Assembly: GCF_026930145.1 (NCBI RefSeq)
Contig: NZ_JANHOJ010000005.1
Location: 40,328 to 104,327, forward strand
Direction of reading: 5' to 3'
Source of the DNA: Bartonella sp. A05
GTDB lineage: Bacteria; Pseudomonadota; Alphaproteobacteria; Rhizobiales; Rhizobiaceae
Length of the DNA stretch: 64,000 bases
The position numbers and the translations under genes are program-made. Positions 1 through 10,277 of the stretch are shown one piece after another (positions within the stretch are counted from its first letter, which is position 1; each line of letters starts with the position of its first letter). The notes beneath the pieces are model-generated. The model was given only the letters and a program-made list of their open reading frames with translations, was not told the origin of the DNA and made no database searches.

Positions 1-209
1 TAGGTTATAGAAAATTATATTTATAGTATAATTTTGAAAAAGTATGTTCTACTTATCATTATGGATTCCATTATGCTTCTACGATAAAAAAGATTGTGTT
101 CTGTTTCTTGGGTGAAATGCTTTTGAAGTGCCACTAGGAGGCATTAGGCATAGATGTAAGGCATTCTGGTTTTATTTATGCATATTATAGATTTAAAATT
201 AAAGTGTGA
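1..209. other. Left-edge non-coding stretch
   Basis: AT-rich sequence ahead of the first transporter gene. I see no coding frame of useful length and no clear hairpin. It presumably holds the promoter of the downstream gene, but I cannot mark -35/-10 boxes with confidence. Confidence 0.4.
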
Positions 210-1433
210 ATGAAAATGAAGACTTTTCATCAACAAAATGTTTTCGTATCTTCTAATATTGATATTAAAGCGCGGCGCTTGGGAATTTTAGCTCTTGCAG
301 TAGGAAGTTTTGCTATTGGTACAGCTGAATTTGTTGCCATGGGTTTACAACCAGAGATGGCACATAGCTCATGTGTTAGTATTGCGACAGCGGGTCAGTA
401 TATTTCTTCTTATGCATTGGGCGTTGTAGTTGGAGCACCTATTTTGGCTGTTGCAACAGCTAAGTTGTCACACAAAGCCGTTTTAATAGGCTTGATGTTT
501 TGTTATGCCTTTGCAAATATTGCCAGTGCTTTTTTTTCTGACTTTAATATGTTAGTGATATTACGGTTTATCAGCGGTCTCCCGCATGGCATTTATTTTG
601 GAATTGCAACTATGGTTGCGTCTTCAATGGTGGAAACGCGTGAACGTTCAAAAGCTGTTGGTAGTGTTATGCTTGGTTTTACCATTGCAACAGTCGTTGG
701 AGCGCCGGGGGCGACTTGGATTGGTCAGCTTGTTGGTTGGCAAATTGCTTTTATTCTTGTGGGCGTTATTGCTTTATTGTGCTGCTTGCTTATTTGGAAA
801 TTTTTACCTTCTGTCGCTAATGCGATGAAAACAAGTCCTTTACGTGAATTGAGCGCATTAAAGAACAAGCAAGTGTGGTTTCTCTTGGCAATGGTTTCTA
901 TTGGAGCAGCAGGATTATTTTCTGTTCTTACTTATATTAAATCAATATTGATTCATGTTTCTGGTGTTTCACTTGAGGGGGTGCCATTTATTCTGCCACT
1001 AGTTGGGTTTGGGATGGTTGCAGGAAATTTTTGGGGTCCTAAACTTGCCATTAAAATTGATTCTTCATTGATGATATTTTTTGCTATGCTTTGGAGTGCA
1101 TTCGTCTTTCTTCTTTTTTTCTTTTTATCATATACTTCATTAACAGTGGTATTAGGTTGTTTTCTCATTGGCACTTCTTTTGCTGGTATGCCTTCTATAC
1201 AGACAAAAATTATGGACGTTGCTATACATGCACAAATTTTGGCAAGTGCTTTGATGCAATCTGCTTTTAATATCGCTAATGCTATTGGAGCAGAATCGGG
1301 AGCGTGGATTTTAGAACTAGGTTATAGTTATGAGTATACTGCCGTTCTTGGAAGTATTTTAACTCTGTGTGGATTATTGGTTTTTTGTTTTTCATGGTAT
1401 GTGGAAAAGCGTGATCAGCGTCTTTCCCGTTGA
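210..1433 (+). CDS. MFS transporter, AraJ/DHA1-type efflux permease
   Basis: A 407-residue inner-membrane protein with about 12 hydrophobic segments, the standard size for a 12-helix major facilitator permease. After a basic N-terminus, a helix with the IGTAEFVAMGLQPEM signature (about residues 36-50) and the RFISGLPHGIYFGIA stretch in helix 4-5 (about 118-132) resemble the AraJ/YdhP/chloramphenicol-resistance branch of DHA1 exporters. The classical inter-helix 2-3 motif with acidic and multiple arginine residues is not conserved, which is usual in this branch. The substrate cannot be read from sequence. The ATG at 210 has only a weak purine stretch before it; a second ATG at 216 would shorten it by two residues. 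It stands alone and faces the next transporter gene tail to tail. Confidence 0.85.
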   Translation: MKMKTFHQQNVFVSSNIDIKARRLGILALAVGSFAIGTAEFVAMGLQPEMAHSSCVSIATAGQYISSYALGVVVGAPILAVATAKLSHKAVLIGLMFCYAFANIASAFFSDFNMLVILRFISGLPHGIYFGIATMVASSMVETRERSKAVGSVMLGFTIATVVGAPGATWIGQLVGWQIAFILVGVIALLCCLLIWKFLPSVANAMKTSPLRELSALKNKQVWFLLAMVSIGAAGLFSVLTYIKSILIHVSGVSLEGVPFILPLVGFGMVAGNFWGPKLAIKIDSSLMIFFAMLWSAFVFLLFFFLSYTSLTVVLGCFLIGTSFAGMPSIQTKIMDVAIHAQILASALMQSAFNIANAIGAESGAWILELGYSYEYTAVLGSILTLCGLLVFCFSWYVEKRDQRLSR

Positions 1434-1837
1434 TAAATAGCTTTTTGGGTGAAGTATTTTCTTATTTTATCATGCGTGTTTTTTTGTGATTCAAGTTGAT
1501 TGTTAAGAAAATTCTTATCCAATAATTGTTTTGTTAAGGTGATGTTTTTAAACTTCATATACTAGAAACAAAAAAGTTACCTTTTTGAGAAAACTGTCGC
1601 AATTCTTACCTTCTTATTTAAAGGGTGAGTATAGAGCTTGTTTTATAAACTATGTCATTACAGAAGAATTTTTTGCGTTTTTTTGTGCAAAGGCATTTAG
1701 GCAATCACATAGCGTCTGTTAAGGCGTTTAGATGAGAAAATATTCATTTGTTATTTAATATGCTATCTGTGATTTACCACTGTTATAGTCGTTGGAGTTT
1801 CAGATGTGATAGAGCTTTATGGCGAGTGATATTGTAT
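1434..1837. other. Non-coding gap between convergent transporter genes
   Basis: About 400 bp between the 3' ends of two convergent MFS genes. I find no supported gene, tRNA or strong terminator. Short open frames here lack homology that I recognise. Confidence 0.4.
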
Positions 1838-3280
1838 TTATGAATTGTCTTTTGCACTTTTTGATTGTCCTGTTGGGTTTTTTAATATTGCACGAGAAAC
1901 ACGTAAGGAAAATGGAATACCAAGGCAGAATAAAATACCGATGGTTGCAATCAAAAGAGCCTTTACGGCAGAGATCATTCCTGTTATTCCTCCAGGGTTA
2001 GATAAACCTGCAAGATTAGTAACTATTCCTGCTAATGCTGTAATGAAGGCCATTGAGAAGAGCTGTACAGAAGTGAGAGATTCACTAGCACGCAGAGCAT
2101 CTTCATCACGAGCACATTGTAATATTCGCGTGAGAAAATGCGGCCATGTTATGCCTGAACTCATTCCGATGGCAAATAGTGCTAAGCAAATGATAAAAGT
2201 ATCGTCATCTGTGGACACTTCTGTTGGAAGAAGCCATAAAAGAATGCCAACACTTAAAAGACTGAACACGGGGGAATATACAATAATGCTACGAATTTTT
2301 TTTGTAGATATACCTGCACTTGATAACGAGCTACAAGTCCAACCAATGCTTATTAATGCGGCCATATAGCCGGCGACAATAGGATCTTTGTTGTAAAGTT
2401 CTTGAAGAAAAAGTGGAAAATAAAATTCTATAGCATATGCGCCTGTACTCATAATAATTATCAGTGAATAAAGAGAAAACAATTCAGAAGATATAGAAAA
2501 AGTTTTACGTGGCAACATAGGGTAAGGCGTGGATGATTCAATTTTTGCTAAGACAAAGAGAAGGCTAATTCCGAGAACTAATCCACAGACTTTTACAGCT
2601 GTAGCATCCATAGCGCTTCCAGTAGAAATAATAAAGATCAATAAGTTGAGTATAAAGAGTTGAGAGAGAGGAAGTGGGGGATTTGGCACAATGGTTTTAT
2701 TGTTTTTCGGTAAAACTTTAAGAGCTATGAGTAAGAAAATTATAGCCAGAAATCCGACTATCCAAAAGGATGCTCTCCATGTGCTATATTGCACAGAAAT
2801 TCCGCCGATAGCTGGCCCTAATAATGTTGATATTCCCCACATTCCAGAGATAATGCCCAATGCGCGAGACCATAAGTGTGGACTGAAAACAATTCGTATT
2901 ATAGAATAAGAGAGAGATAATAAAGAACCACTGCCAAAGCCTTGAATAAAGCGTCCCATTAAAAATAATGGCATATTTGGGGCGATGCTGCACATAAAAG
3001 TGCCGATTGCAAAGATAAGGATAGCAACAGCATAGGAATTGCGAGGACCTATTTTCCCTAGTGTGTTTGTTGCAAGTGAAGTACCAATGAGAGATGCTGT
3101 GATAAAAACAGTTGCTACCCAAGAGTAATATTGTTCGCCACCAATATCATTTATAAGAGAAGGCAAAATAGTAATAACAATATAAACAGTGACGGCATGC
3201 AACATAACACCGCCTGTGAACGTTAAAGAACGAATACCGTTCTCACCAGATAAAAGAGCAGACCAACTTTGTTGTTTCAC
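1838..3280 (-). CDS. MFS transporter, DHA2/EmrB-like
   Basis: A 480-residue polytopic membrane protein, longer than 12-helix permeases and consistent with the 14-helix DHA2 drug exporter group. Visible signatures are WVATVFITASLIG in helix 2, GRFIQGFGSGSLLSLSY near residues 108-124 (helix 4), and the exporter motif C-like GMWGISTLLGPAIGG (about 145-159), diagnostic of antiporter-type efflux members. The motif A loop is degenerate (TLGKIGPRNSY). Substrate is unknown. It lies downstream of icd on the same strand, separated by a strong hairpin, so it is probably transcribed independently. Confidence 0.83.
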   Translation of the reverse strand: MKQQSWSALLSGENGIRSLTFTGGVMLHAVTVYIVITILPSLINDIGGEQYYSWVATVFITASLIGTSLATNTLGKIGPRNSYAVAILIFAIGTFMCSIAPNMPLFLMGRFIQGFGSGSLLSLSYSIIRIVFSPHLWSRALGIISGMWGISTLLGPAIGGISVQYSTWRASFWIVGFLAIIFLLIALKVLPKNNKTIVPNPPLPLSQLFILNLLIFIISTGSAMDATAVKVCGLVLGISLLFVLAKIESSTPYPMLPRKTFSISSELFSLYSLIIIMSTGAYAIEFYFPLFLQELYNKDPIVAGYMAALISIGWTCSSLSSAGISTKKIRSIIVYSPVFSLLSVGILLWLLPTEVSTDDDTFIICLALFAIGMSSGITWPHFLTRILQCARDEDALRASESLTSVQLFSMAFITALAGIVTNLAGLSNPGGITGMISAVKALLIATIGILFCLGIPFSLRVSRAILKNPTGQSKSAKDNS

Positions 3281-3336
3281 TGTTTTTTGCGATTTTAGAG
3301 AGTTAAAATTTTCTACTTATAAGATAATTACCCACC

Positions 3337-3373
3337 TTTGCCAAGGAAAGATGTAAGACCTTTCCTTCGCAAA
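3337..3373 (-). terminator. Strong hairpin downstream of icd
   Basis: An inverted repeat lies between icd and the MFS gene: an 8-bp perfect stem (AAGGAAAG / CTTTCCTT) with a 9-nt loop, extended after one mismatch by a 5-bp outer stem (TTTGC / GCAAA). It sits about 20 bp past the icd stop codon, the expected place for its transcription terminator. No long T-run follows on the minus strand, so it may act as a transcript-stabilising hairpin rather than a classical intrinsic terminator. Confidence 0.55.
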
Positions 3374-3393
3374 GTTTGAGAACTTAAATTATA

Positions 3394-4608
3394 TTAATCG
3401 ATGATTGCTTTTTTTAGGTTTTCATTAATTTTGTCAAGGAATCCTGTAGTGGAAAGCCATTTTTGTTCAGGCCCTATTAAAAGTGCGAGATCTTTTGTCA
3501 TAAAACCTTCTTCGACGGTATCAATGCAAACTTTTTCTAGTGTTGAGGAAAAATTTTTTAATTTCTCATTGTTATCAAGTTTGGCACGATGTGCTAATCC
3601 ACGCGTCCATGCAAAAATAGAAGCAATAGAATTTGTTGATGTTTCTTCACCTTTTTGATGCTGACGGTAATGGCGTGTTACTGTACCATGTGCAGCTTCT
3701 GCTTCAACAGTTTCTCCGTTTGGTGTCATGAGAACAGAGGTCATGAGACCAAGGGAACCAAAGCCTTGAGCAACGATATCAGACTGCACGTCACCATCAT
3801 AGTTTTTACATGCCCAGACATACCCTCCTGACCATTTAAGTGCACAAGCGACCATATCATCAATCAGGCGATGTTCGTAATATAATTTACGATTTTCAAA
3901 TTCTGTTTTAAATTCTGCATCAAAGATTTCTTGAAAGATATCTTTGAAACGGCCATCATATGCTTTTAGAATGGTGTTTTTTGTTGAAAGATAGACAGGA
4001 ACATTCCGTTGTAAACCATAATTGAAGGATGCACGTGCAAAGTCACGGATTGAATCATCAAGATTGTACATGGCCATAGCAATTCCCGCACTTGGAGCAT
4101 CAAAAACATCATGTTCAATGACTTGACCATCATCGCCGACAAATTTTATGCTTAGTTTTCCTTTGTCTGGAAATTTGAAATCTGTTGCCTTATACTGATC
4201 ACCAAAAGCATGACGCCCGACAATAATTGGTTTTGTCCATCCGGGTACTAGGCGTGGGACATTTTTACACACGATGGGTTCACGAAAAATAACGCCTCCT
4301 AAAATATTGCGGATTGTACCATTTGGTGATTTCCACATTTTTTTTAAGTTAAATTCTTTAACGCGTGTTTCATCAGGAGTAATAGTGGCACATTTTATAC
4401 CAACTCCATATTTTTTGATAGCATTTGCAGAATCGATCGTTATTTGATCGTTAGTTGCGTCTCTGTTTTCAATGGAAAGGTCATAATATTTGAGATCAAT
4501 GTCGAGATAGGGATGGATCAATTTGTTTTTAATATATTTCCAGATGATACGAGTCATTTCATCGCCGTCGATTTCCACAACAGGATTTGCCACTTTGATT
4601 TTTGCCAT
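3394..4608 (-). CDS. icd: NADP-dependent isocitrate dehydrogenase
   Basis: Oxidatively decarboxylates isocitrate to 2-oxoglutarate with NADP+ in the TCA cycle; cytosolic homodimer. The 404-residue length and sequence fit the eukaryotic-like type II IDH typical of alphaproteobacteria. Visible signatures are [13 protein letters not shown] at residues 11-23, the substrate-binding loop [12 protein letters not shown] (about 93-104), the basic FREPI segment, [13 protein letters not shown], and the metal-binding [17 protein letters not shown] region (about 261-277). The start is preceded by an AGGGAC ribosome site. It is a lone gene; the 900 bp upstream is non-coding. Confidence 0.97.
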   Translation of the reverse strand: MAKIKVANPVVEIDGDEMTRIIWKYIKNKLIHPYLDIDLKYYDLSIENRDATNDQITIDSANAIKKYGVGIKCATITPDETRVKEFNLKKMWKSPNGTIRNILGGVIFREPIVCKNVPRLVPGWTKPIIVGRHAFGDQYKATDFKFPDKGKLSIKFVGDDGQVIEHDVFDAPSAGIAMAMYNLDDSIRDFARASFNYGLQRNVPVYLSTKNTILKAYDGRFKDIFQEIFDAEFKTEFENRKLYYEHRLIDDMVACALKWSGGYVWACKNYDGDVQSDIVAQGFGSLGLMTSVLMTPNGETVEAEAAHGTVTRHYRQHQKGEETSTNSIASIFAWTRGLAHRAKLDNNEKLKNFSSTLEKVCIDTVEEGFMTKDLALLIGPEQKWLSTTGFLDKINENLKKAIID

Positions 4609-5528
4609 CAGAAGTCCCTTTTTTATTTATAAGTGATATTACTTGCTATAGCACTTTTAGGTTTATAATGAAAAGTAAAAACAGAGATAGCTAATAGGTG
4701 CTAAAATTCACAATGAAAGAAACCATTGAATATATAAACCAGCTATGGTGCAATTCTTAGTTTTTAATAGAGAATCAAGCTTATTTTCAGCGATTTATGC
4801 AGGTATATGATCTTTAATTGATACTGATTCTTTGCAAGTTTGAGTTTAGGATAATATCATAAGAAATTGTTTTTCGGTAAATATTTGTAATTTTATACAG
4901 AGATATTGTGCTTTGCGTAGAATCATTTTTGATTTTGACACTACATAAAGTACAGAATAAATCACATGTGTTACGTGATATGAAGTAATTAATAAATATA
5001 ATAATTTAATATTTTGTTTTTTCTTAGTTTTTACCTTAACTTTTCCTGTATTTAAAACAGATGGAAGCAAACAAATAAAGACTTAAGAATCCTGACATAG
5101 TTTGGATATTTTAATTGCTTTTTAGGATGAGGCTTTGTGGCATGTTTGGTTACAAATATTAAATGGCAGTTTAAGAGAAGAATCTTTATAAGATAATGTG
5201 ATTAACTATTTGATTTTCATACATAAACACAACAATGCACATTCGCGCGTAAATTAATGTTATTCAAATACAATGCAGCATAAGCAATATCTTAATTAGA
5301 TTTCAATGTCTAAGTTATTTGTGCTTTGGATCATCGCTTTAAAGGCTACCGCTATTGCAATACACTAAACAATAGTTTCTGTTCTTAAAATAAAATGTAT
5401 ATTAATTTCAGGATGATTTTATAAGCCTCATAAATAAAGCTAAAAACCTTATTCTTTAACTATTTTCATATCTCTTTTTTGAAAAGATCCATAAAATTCA
5501 AAAGACTAGATATTTGAGAAAAATAACT
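4609..5528. other. Long non-coding stretch upstream of icd
   Basis: About 920 bp of AT-rich DNA without a credible gene. A 74-codon frame on the minus strand (4846-5070) is Lys/Tyr/Val-rich and has no recognisable family or ribosome site, so I leave it out. The stretch looks like decayed sequence plus the icd promoter. Confidence 0.45.
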
Positions 5529-5603
5529 TGGTACGCCCAAGGGGAATCGAACCCCTGTTTCCGCCGTGAAAGGGCGATGTCCTAACCGCTAGACGATGGG
5601 CGC
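5529..5603 (-). tRNA. tRNA-Glu (anticodon TTC)
   Basis: On the minus strand the sequence folds as a cloverleaf: acceptor GCGCCCA pairs with TGGGCGT (one G-T pair), the anticodon loop CTTTCAC shows TTC, and the T-arm reads GGGG TTCGATT CCCC. The discriminator base is A and the CCA end is encoded (5529-5531 as TGG on plus). It decodes GAA/GAG. It stands alone between two long non-coding stretches. Confidence 0.97.
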
Positions 5604-6270
5604 AAACCAATGATGAGGCTTATAGAGATGATCTTTTTACTTAGCAAGTCCTATAAGTAATTTTTTTTAAAAAAAACGCAATTTGATTAAATTATTTACG
5701 ATTTTGATTCAATTATTTGTGTATTTAATTAAGGACAGCAAATTCGTTTGATTTATTTAAAGAAAAAAAGATGTGTATCGTGAAGTTGTGCAAGTGCTGC
5801 GATAGATTGAGAAGAGTGGAAATCAATAATTCTTTTTGTAACTGAATAAGTTCATTATCTAGAAGTTGTGGTGTGAGTGGAGAGAGATAATATTATTGAT
5901 TTAGACATAACCTTATAGTTTTCTTCTATTGCTGCCTGACAATTCTGATATTGCAATGGTTTAAGAGATTTATAAAAGTGATGCAATTTAATGATTGAGA
6001 GCTTTTCATACTTGCTAGCAATTTTTAGTCTTTGAAGCTAAATTATTGATATTAGTTCTTAATTTTAGAAAAATATCAATAGTCTGCCTCTTTAAAGCTT
6101 TTGATTGCATGGAAAAATATTGTTGTGCTAGAAGCAATTTTTTGTGTGTATAGCAAAGTGATTATATTTGTATCGTTTGGTTGAAATAAGCACTATTTGT
6201 ATCAAGTTTCGTGTAATTTAGAACATTTTTGCAATGGAGAAACTGAGATAAGAGGTAGATAGTTTAAACG
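5604..6270. other. Non-coding stretch between tRNA-Glu and the hom relic
   Basis: About 670 bp with no intact gene. On the minus strand, roughly 5765-6020, two adjacent frames give a charged, helix-like peptide (for example LDNELIQLQKELL) that might be the remnant of a lost gene, but I cannot name a family. Otherwise AT-rich DNA with no clear signals. Confidence 0.35.
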
Positions 6271-6793
6271 ATGACAGAAGCTTTAAAAATTAGCATTGTG
6301 AACCTTGATATGCTCGGCACTTCAGTTATTCGGATTTTACGCGAAAAAGCAAAGAGTTTGGTTTGCTAATGCGGCGACCAATTACAGTTGTTGCTGTTAA
6401 TGCACGTGATAAGAATCGCGATCGTGGAATTGAGCAATGTGTTCATCTCACAATGGAAGCAACGTCATTTGTGATTGTACGGATTCATGGTGTGACGAAT
6501 GCATTGTCTTCTTATAAAAAAGCTTGTATTGGTAACCATGCAGATGGGTATTTTATTCGTTTGAATGTTCCTGATCGCGCTGGTGTTTTTGCAACAGTTG
6601 CAAGGCATATGGCGGACAATGAGATATCATTAGAATCTATTGTTCAAAGGCCTTTTGTAGAAGATCAAATGGTAGGAACGAAAACAATTATCTAATAACG
6701 GAATTGAATGTACAGCAAGCACTTGCAGAAATTGCAAAAGATAGTCATATTATTGCAAAATCTCAATTTATCCGTATTGAACGTATGGTGTAA
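6271..6793 (+). pseudogene. hom: Homoserine dehydrogenase pseudogene (collapsed)
   Basis: Intact enzyme would reduce aspartate semialdehyde to homoserine for threonine and methionine synthesis and is about 430-440 residues. Here only about 520 bp remain. The first frame starts MTEALKISIV and reaches REKAKSLVC before a stop at 6367; a shifted frame continues RRPITVVAVNARDKNRDRGIE, the end of the Rossmann nucleotide-binding region. The catalytic middle (roughly 250 residues) is deleted. The sequence resumes with ALSSYKKA and the ACT-domain segment IRLNVPDRAGVFATVA and ISLESIVQR, then hits a stop at 6693-6695; the final ELNVQQALAEIAKDSHIIA to IRIERM is in another frame. The hom-glpX order is conserved in relatives such as Brucella, which supports the identity. 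Confidence 0.88.
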
Positions 6794-6965
6794 GCCTATA
6801 TCGAGTGTATGATACAAACTTGTAGAAATTTATTTTATAATGATTAAAAAAATCTGATTGTTTTTTCTTGTAGAAAGCTCTCATCTTTGCGAAAAGCTCT
6901 ATTGTTGATATTTGGCAATGAATGCCAATGTTTTTTTTAAATACTAATTCAGTAGGAGCTTTCAT

Positions 6966-7955
6966 ATGCCCAAATTAACACAGAAGATTTTAAATGGACT
7001 TGATCGTATTCTAACGCTTGAATTAGTCCGAGTGACTGAACGTGCTGCTGTTGCAGCTGCACGCTGGCGAGGGCGTGGAGATGAAAAAGCAGCTGACCAG
7101 GCTGCTGTTGATGCAATGCGTCAGGAACTTAATCGTTTGCCTATTAATGGTACGGTTGTCATTGGCGAAGGTGAACGCGATGAAGCTCCTATGCTTTATA
7201 TTGGAGAAAAAGTAGGGCTTCAAAATGGTTTGGCGGTTGATATTGCACTTGATCCACTCGAAGGGACGACGATTTGCGCTAAAAATCTTGCCAATTCGCT
7301 TGCAGTGGTTGCAATCGCTGAAAAGGGTAACTTACTTTATGCTCCTGATGTCTATATGGAAAAAATAGCCATTGGTCCGGGCTATCCGAAGGGTTTGGTT
7401 GATATAGATGCTAAGCCTGCGGATAATATTCATGCTCTTGCAAAAGCTAAGGGAGTGGCTATGAATCAAATTACCGTTTGCATGATGGATCGGCCTCGCC
7501 ATGTAAAACTAATTGATGAAATACGTGCAACGGGTGCGTCAATCCGCTTGATTGGTGATGGTGATGTTGCTGCTGTTATTCATACAACTGATCCAGATGA
7601 GACGGGTATTGATCTCTATATGGGTATTGGTGGAGCACCAGAGGGTGTTTTGGCTGCGGCAGCTTTGCGTTGTATTGGTGGGCAGATGCAAGGGCGTTTA
7701 CAGCTTGATACAGAGGAAAAAATTGCGCGCGCTGCTAAAATGGGAATTAATGATCCCAATAAGGCTTATACAATGGAAGAAATGGTTAAGGGGGATGTCT
7801 TATTTGCCGCAACGGGTGTGACTGATGGCAATATGCTTTCCGGTGTTAAATTTGCACGTGATCATATTCAGACAGAAACAATCGTGATGCGTTCACATAC
7901 TGGCACGGTTCGTCATATTAAAGCGCAGCATAGAGATCAGTCAAAATTTGATTGA
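6966..7955 (+). CDS. glpX: Fructose-1,6-bisphosphatase class II
   Basis: Hydrolyses fructose 1,6-bisphosphate to fructose 6-phosphate in gluconeogenesis. The 329-residue protein carries the class II metal and phosphate motifs GEGERDEAP (67-75) and DPLEGTT (96-102), plus GIGGAPEGVLAAAALRCIGG in the C-terminal half. An AGGAG site lies just before the ATG. Upstream is the hom relic, the usual neighbour; the recJ gene that often follows glpX in relatives is not here. Confidence 0.96.
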   Translation: MPKLTQKILNGLDRILTLELVRVTERAAVAAARWRGRGDEKAADQAAVDAMRQELNRLPINGTVVIGEGERDEAPMLYIGEKVGLQNGLAVDIALDPLEGTTICAKNLANSLAVVAIAEKGNLLYAPDVYMEKIAIGPGYPKGLVDIDAKPADNIHALAKAKGVAMNQITVCMMDRPRHVKLIDEIRATGASIRLIGDGDVAAVIHTTDPDETGIDLYMGIGGAPEGVLAAAALRCIGGQMQGRLQLDTEEKIARAAKMGINDPNKAYTMEEMVKGDVLFAATGVTDGNMLSGVKFARDHIQTETIVMRSHTGTVRHIKAQHRDQSKFD

Positions 7956-8370
7956 CCAATGCATAATAAGATAAATGAGTTATAATCAGGATATGATGAC
8001 GCACATTCGACGATTGTGGAGTTTCACCAGATAACTAAGAGAAGAAGCAGCTAGAGTAGAATAAAAGCAATGAATGGAATAATTCATTCGTTACAAGAGC
8101 AATTTAGTGATCTATTCTAGGGATTCGCTGATTGCTCTACACGAACTGTATTTGATAGTTAAGGATTATAGATAATCATATATTATACTATCTTTATTAT
8201 AATATATTGCCCTATTTAAATCGTGAAAAGTTTAGTTGATTCCTTAATAGAAATCATAATCAGGAACACTTAATTGTTCATAAAAAAAACTTTGTTGCTG
8301 GGATAGGTAAGAAAGCTTTTTAATTATCTACATAAAAAAGATTGTTTTTAGTTATTATGATGAAAAATAA
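7956..8370. other. Non-coding gap between glpX and ilvE
   Basis: About 415 bp between the convergent ends of glpX and ilvE, before the shared hairpin. I see no open frame with recognisable homology. In relatives recJ commonly follows glpX; no recJ fragment is recognisable. Confidence 0.35.
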
Positions 8371-8399
8371 AGGAGCGCTATTTCGTAAAATGTGCTCCT
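8371..8399. terminator. Bidirectional terminator between glpX and ilvE
   Basis: An inverted repeat with outer stem AGGAGC / GCTCCT and an inner ATTT/AAAT pairing. On the plus strand it is followed by a T-run (ATTTTTTAA) and on the minus strand by TTATTTTTC, so it can end transcription of ilvE from one side and glpX-side read-through from the other. Confidence 0.65.
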
Positions 8400-8442
8400 G
8401 TCAAATTTTTTAATGAATTTTAAAGGTATTCTTTATTGATCG

Positions 8443-9549
8443 TTATGATAGTTGAACGGAGTACACCCAACCATTTTTATCTTCTGTATTTCCTGTGTGA
8501 AGATCAACGAGTTGTGTGCGAAGTTGTTCTGTCACTTTACCAATCATTCCATCTCCAACAACAAATTCTCCATCTTTATATTTAAACCGACCGATTGATG
8601 TAATAACAGCCGCAGTTCCACAGGCAAAAGCTTCTTTGAGTTGATTATTTTTGGCATCTGTTTTTATTTCTTCAAAAGAATAAGGACGTTCTTCTACTGT
8701 TAAACCCATTTGTTGGGCTAACTGCAAAATTGAATGACGCGTTATTCCTGGAAGGATAGTTCCATTCAGTGCAGGTGTTACAAGTGTATTATTTTCCAGA
8801 ATGAAGCAAACATTCATACCGCTGAGTTCTTCAATCCACTTATGTTCCACCATATCAAGAAAAAGCACTTGAGTACAATTATTGTTGGCTGCATTGTTTT
8901 GCGCAAGTAAGCCTGCTGCATAGTTTCCACCACATTTAACAGATCCTGTACCGCCTGGTCCTGCGCGACTATAGTCCATTTCAACCCATACACTAATAGC
9001 TTTTTCTTCTCCTGTGAAATATGATTCAACAGGAGATGCTATGATACAGAACATATGCTCTCGAGCAGGGTGGACTTTTAAGATACTTTCATTGCCAAAC
9101 ATAAACGGACGTATATAGAGACTAGCATTGGAACTATTAGGAACCCACTTTTGATCAATTTTGACCAATTGACTAACCGCATCCAAAAAGATGTCTTCTG
9201 GTAATTCAGGCATAGCTAATCGTTTTGCAGATTCTATGAAACGCTGTGCGTTAGCATTGGGACGAAATAATAAAATACGCCCATCTTTTGCGCGATATGC
9301 TTTTAAACCTTCAAAAATTCCTTGCGCATAATGCAAAACGGTACTTGATGGGTTAATTTTTAAAGGTTTGTATGGAGAAATCACTGCACTATGCCAACCT
9401 TTGTTTTCAGTCCATTGAATAATAACCATATGGTCTGTAAAAAATTGACCAAAACCAGGATTTTTTAAAATTTTTTCACGTTCTTGGTCTGAGAGAGGTG
9501 ATGGATGTTTTTCTATTTTAAATGGAAGTGTTGAGGTAAAAGACTTCAT
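8443..9549 (-). CDS. ilvE: Branched-chain amino-acid aminotransferase
   Basis: PLP-dependent fold-type IV transaminase that interconverts leucine, isoleucine and valine with their 2-oxo acids. The 368-residue length matches the longer BCAT subgroup. The PLP lysine is K205 in GTGSVKCGGNYAAG; STVLHYAQGIFEGLKAYR (69-86) and the phosphate-binding GTAAVITSIG near the C-terminus are also typical. The ATG is preceded by AAGG. It is monocistronic, with a bidirectional hairpin at its 3' end. No other branched-chain biosynthesis gene lies in the window, so it may mainly serve amino-acid breakdown or nitrogen exchange. Confidence 0.95.
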   Translation of the reverse strand: MKSFTSTLPFKIEKHPSPLSDQEREKILKNPGFGQFFTDHMVIIQWTENKGWHSAVISPYKPLKINPSSTVLHYAQGIFEGLKAYRAKDGRILLFRPNANAQRFIESAKRLAMPELPEDIFLDAVSQLVKIDQKWVPNSSNASLYIRPFMFGNESILKVHPAREHMFCIIASPVESYFTGEEKAISVWVEMDYSRAGPGGTGSVKCGGNYAAGLLAQNNAANNNCTQVLFLDMVEHKWIEELSGMNVCFILENNTLVTPALNGTILPGITRHSILQLAQQMGLTVEERPYSFEEIKTDAKNNQLKEAFACGTAAVITSIGRFKYKDGEFVVGDGMIGKVTEQLRTQLVDLHTGNTEDKNGWVYSVQLS

Positions 9550-10277
9550 AAATAAAACCTTCTAAGATGGTGCTTAATGTCCACCTATTTTTTATTAAAA
9601 GATGGCAAGATACTTTTATTGTAAATTATGATTAGCAGTTCTTTCATGTCAATATTTTATTACAAGATTTAGATTAAAGACTATTGGTGGATTTTTTTGA
9701 AAATTATATTTTCATGATTTTGCTTATGGATATGATTGATTTTTCTAAACTATTTGTAAATGCAAAATCGTTCTCTGAAATAAAAAATTCTTTGAATAAG
9801 CATATCACTTAGAGATGATACATAAGGGAATTGAGAAAGGAAATTAGAACTTCAATATATGCGCATCGTCTAACTAAAGAACAGAGGGATTGGTAAATGA
9901 TATAATCAGTAATTACAAGGTGTTTTCGCTATTATTTTTACTCATTATTATTGGGGTTATTTTTTTGATTTTGAGGATTTTTGTTTGAAAGATCATAAAA
10001 AATATATACTCGAAATTATAATTGTTACTGAAGCGAATCCAATAGCAACGAATCTGAAACAATTTAAGATACAATGCTTCCAATATCCTATAGAAATGCG
10101 ACATTTCCATTATCTGCAAAGAAAATTTTAAATAAGAAATCAATTTAATACAGATAAAAGACGCAAAATGATTTCAAATTCCAAAAAACTTGTACGCTTT
10201 TAATATCTGATCTCATCAAAAGATTAATTGGTAACAGAAATGATCGTGACGGTTTTAGCAGATGTTGCTGTATTGAT
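9550..10277. other. Non-coding stretch between ilvE and the SPOR gene
   Basis: About 730 bp of AT-rich DNA. A 76-codon minus frame (9913-10143) has no ribosome site or recognisable domain and is not called. In related genomes nagZ and scpAB often follow the argS-SPOR pair; no remnant of them is recognisable here. Confidence 0.4.

Noticed and set aside
4846..5070. 74-codon minus-strand frame upstream of icd
   Set aside because: Composition is AT-driven, with no ribosome site, no recognisable domain and no conserved neighbour context.
9913..10143. 76-codon minus-strand frame between ilvE and the SPOR gene
   Set aside because: Rich in Ile/Tyr/Phe/Lys codons as expected by chance in AT-rich DNA; no start signal or homology that I recognise.
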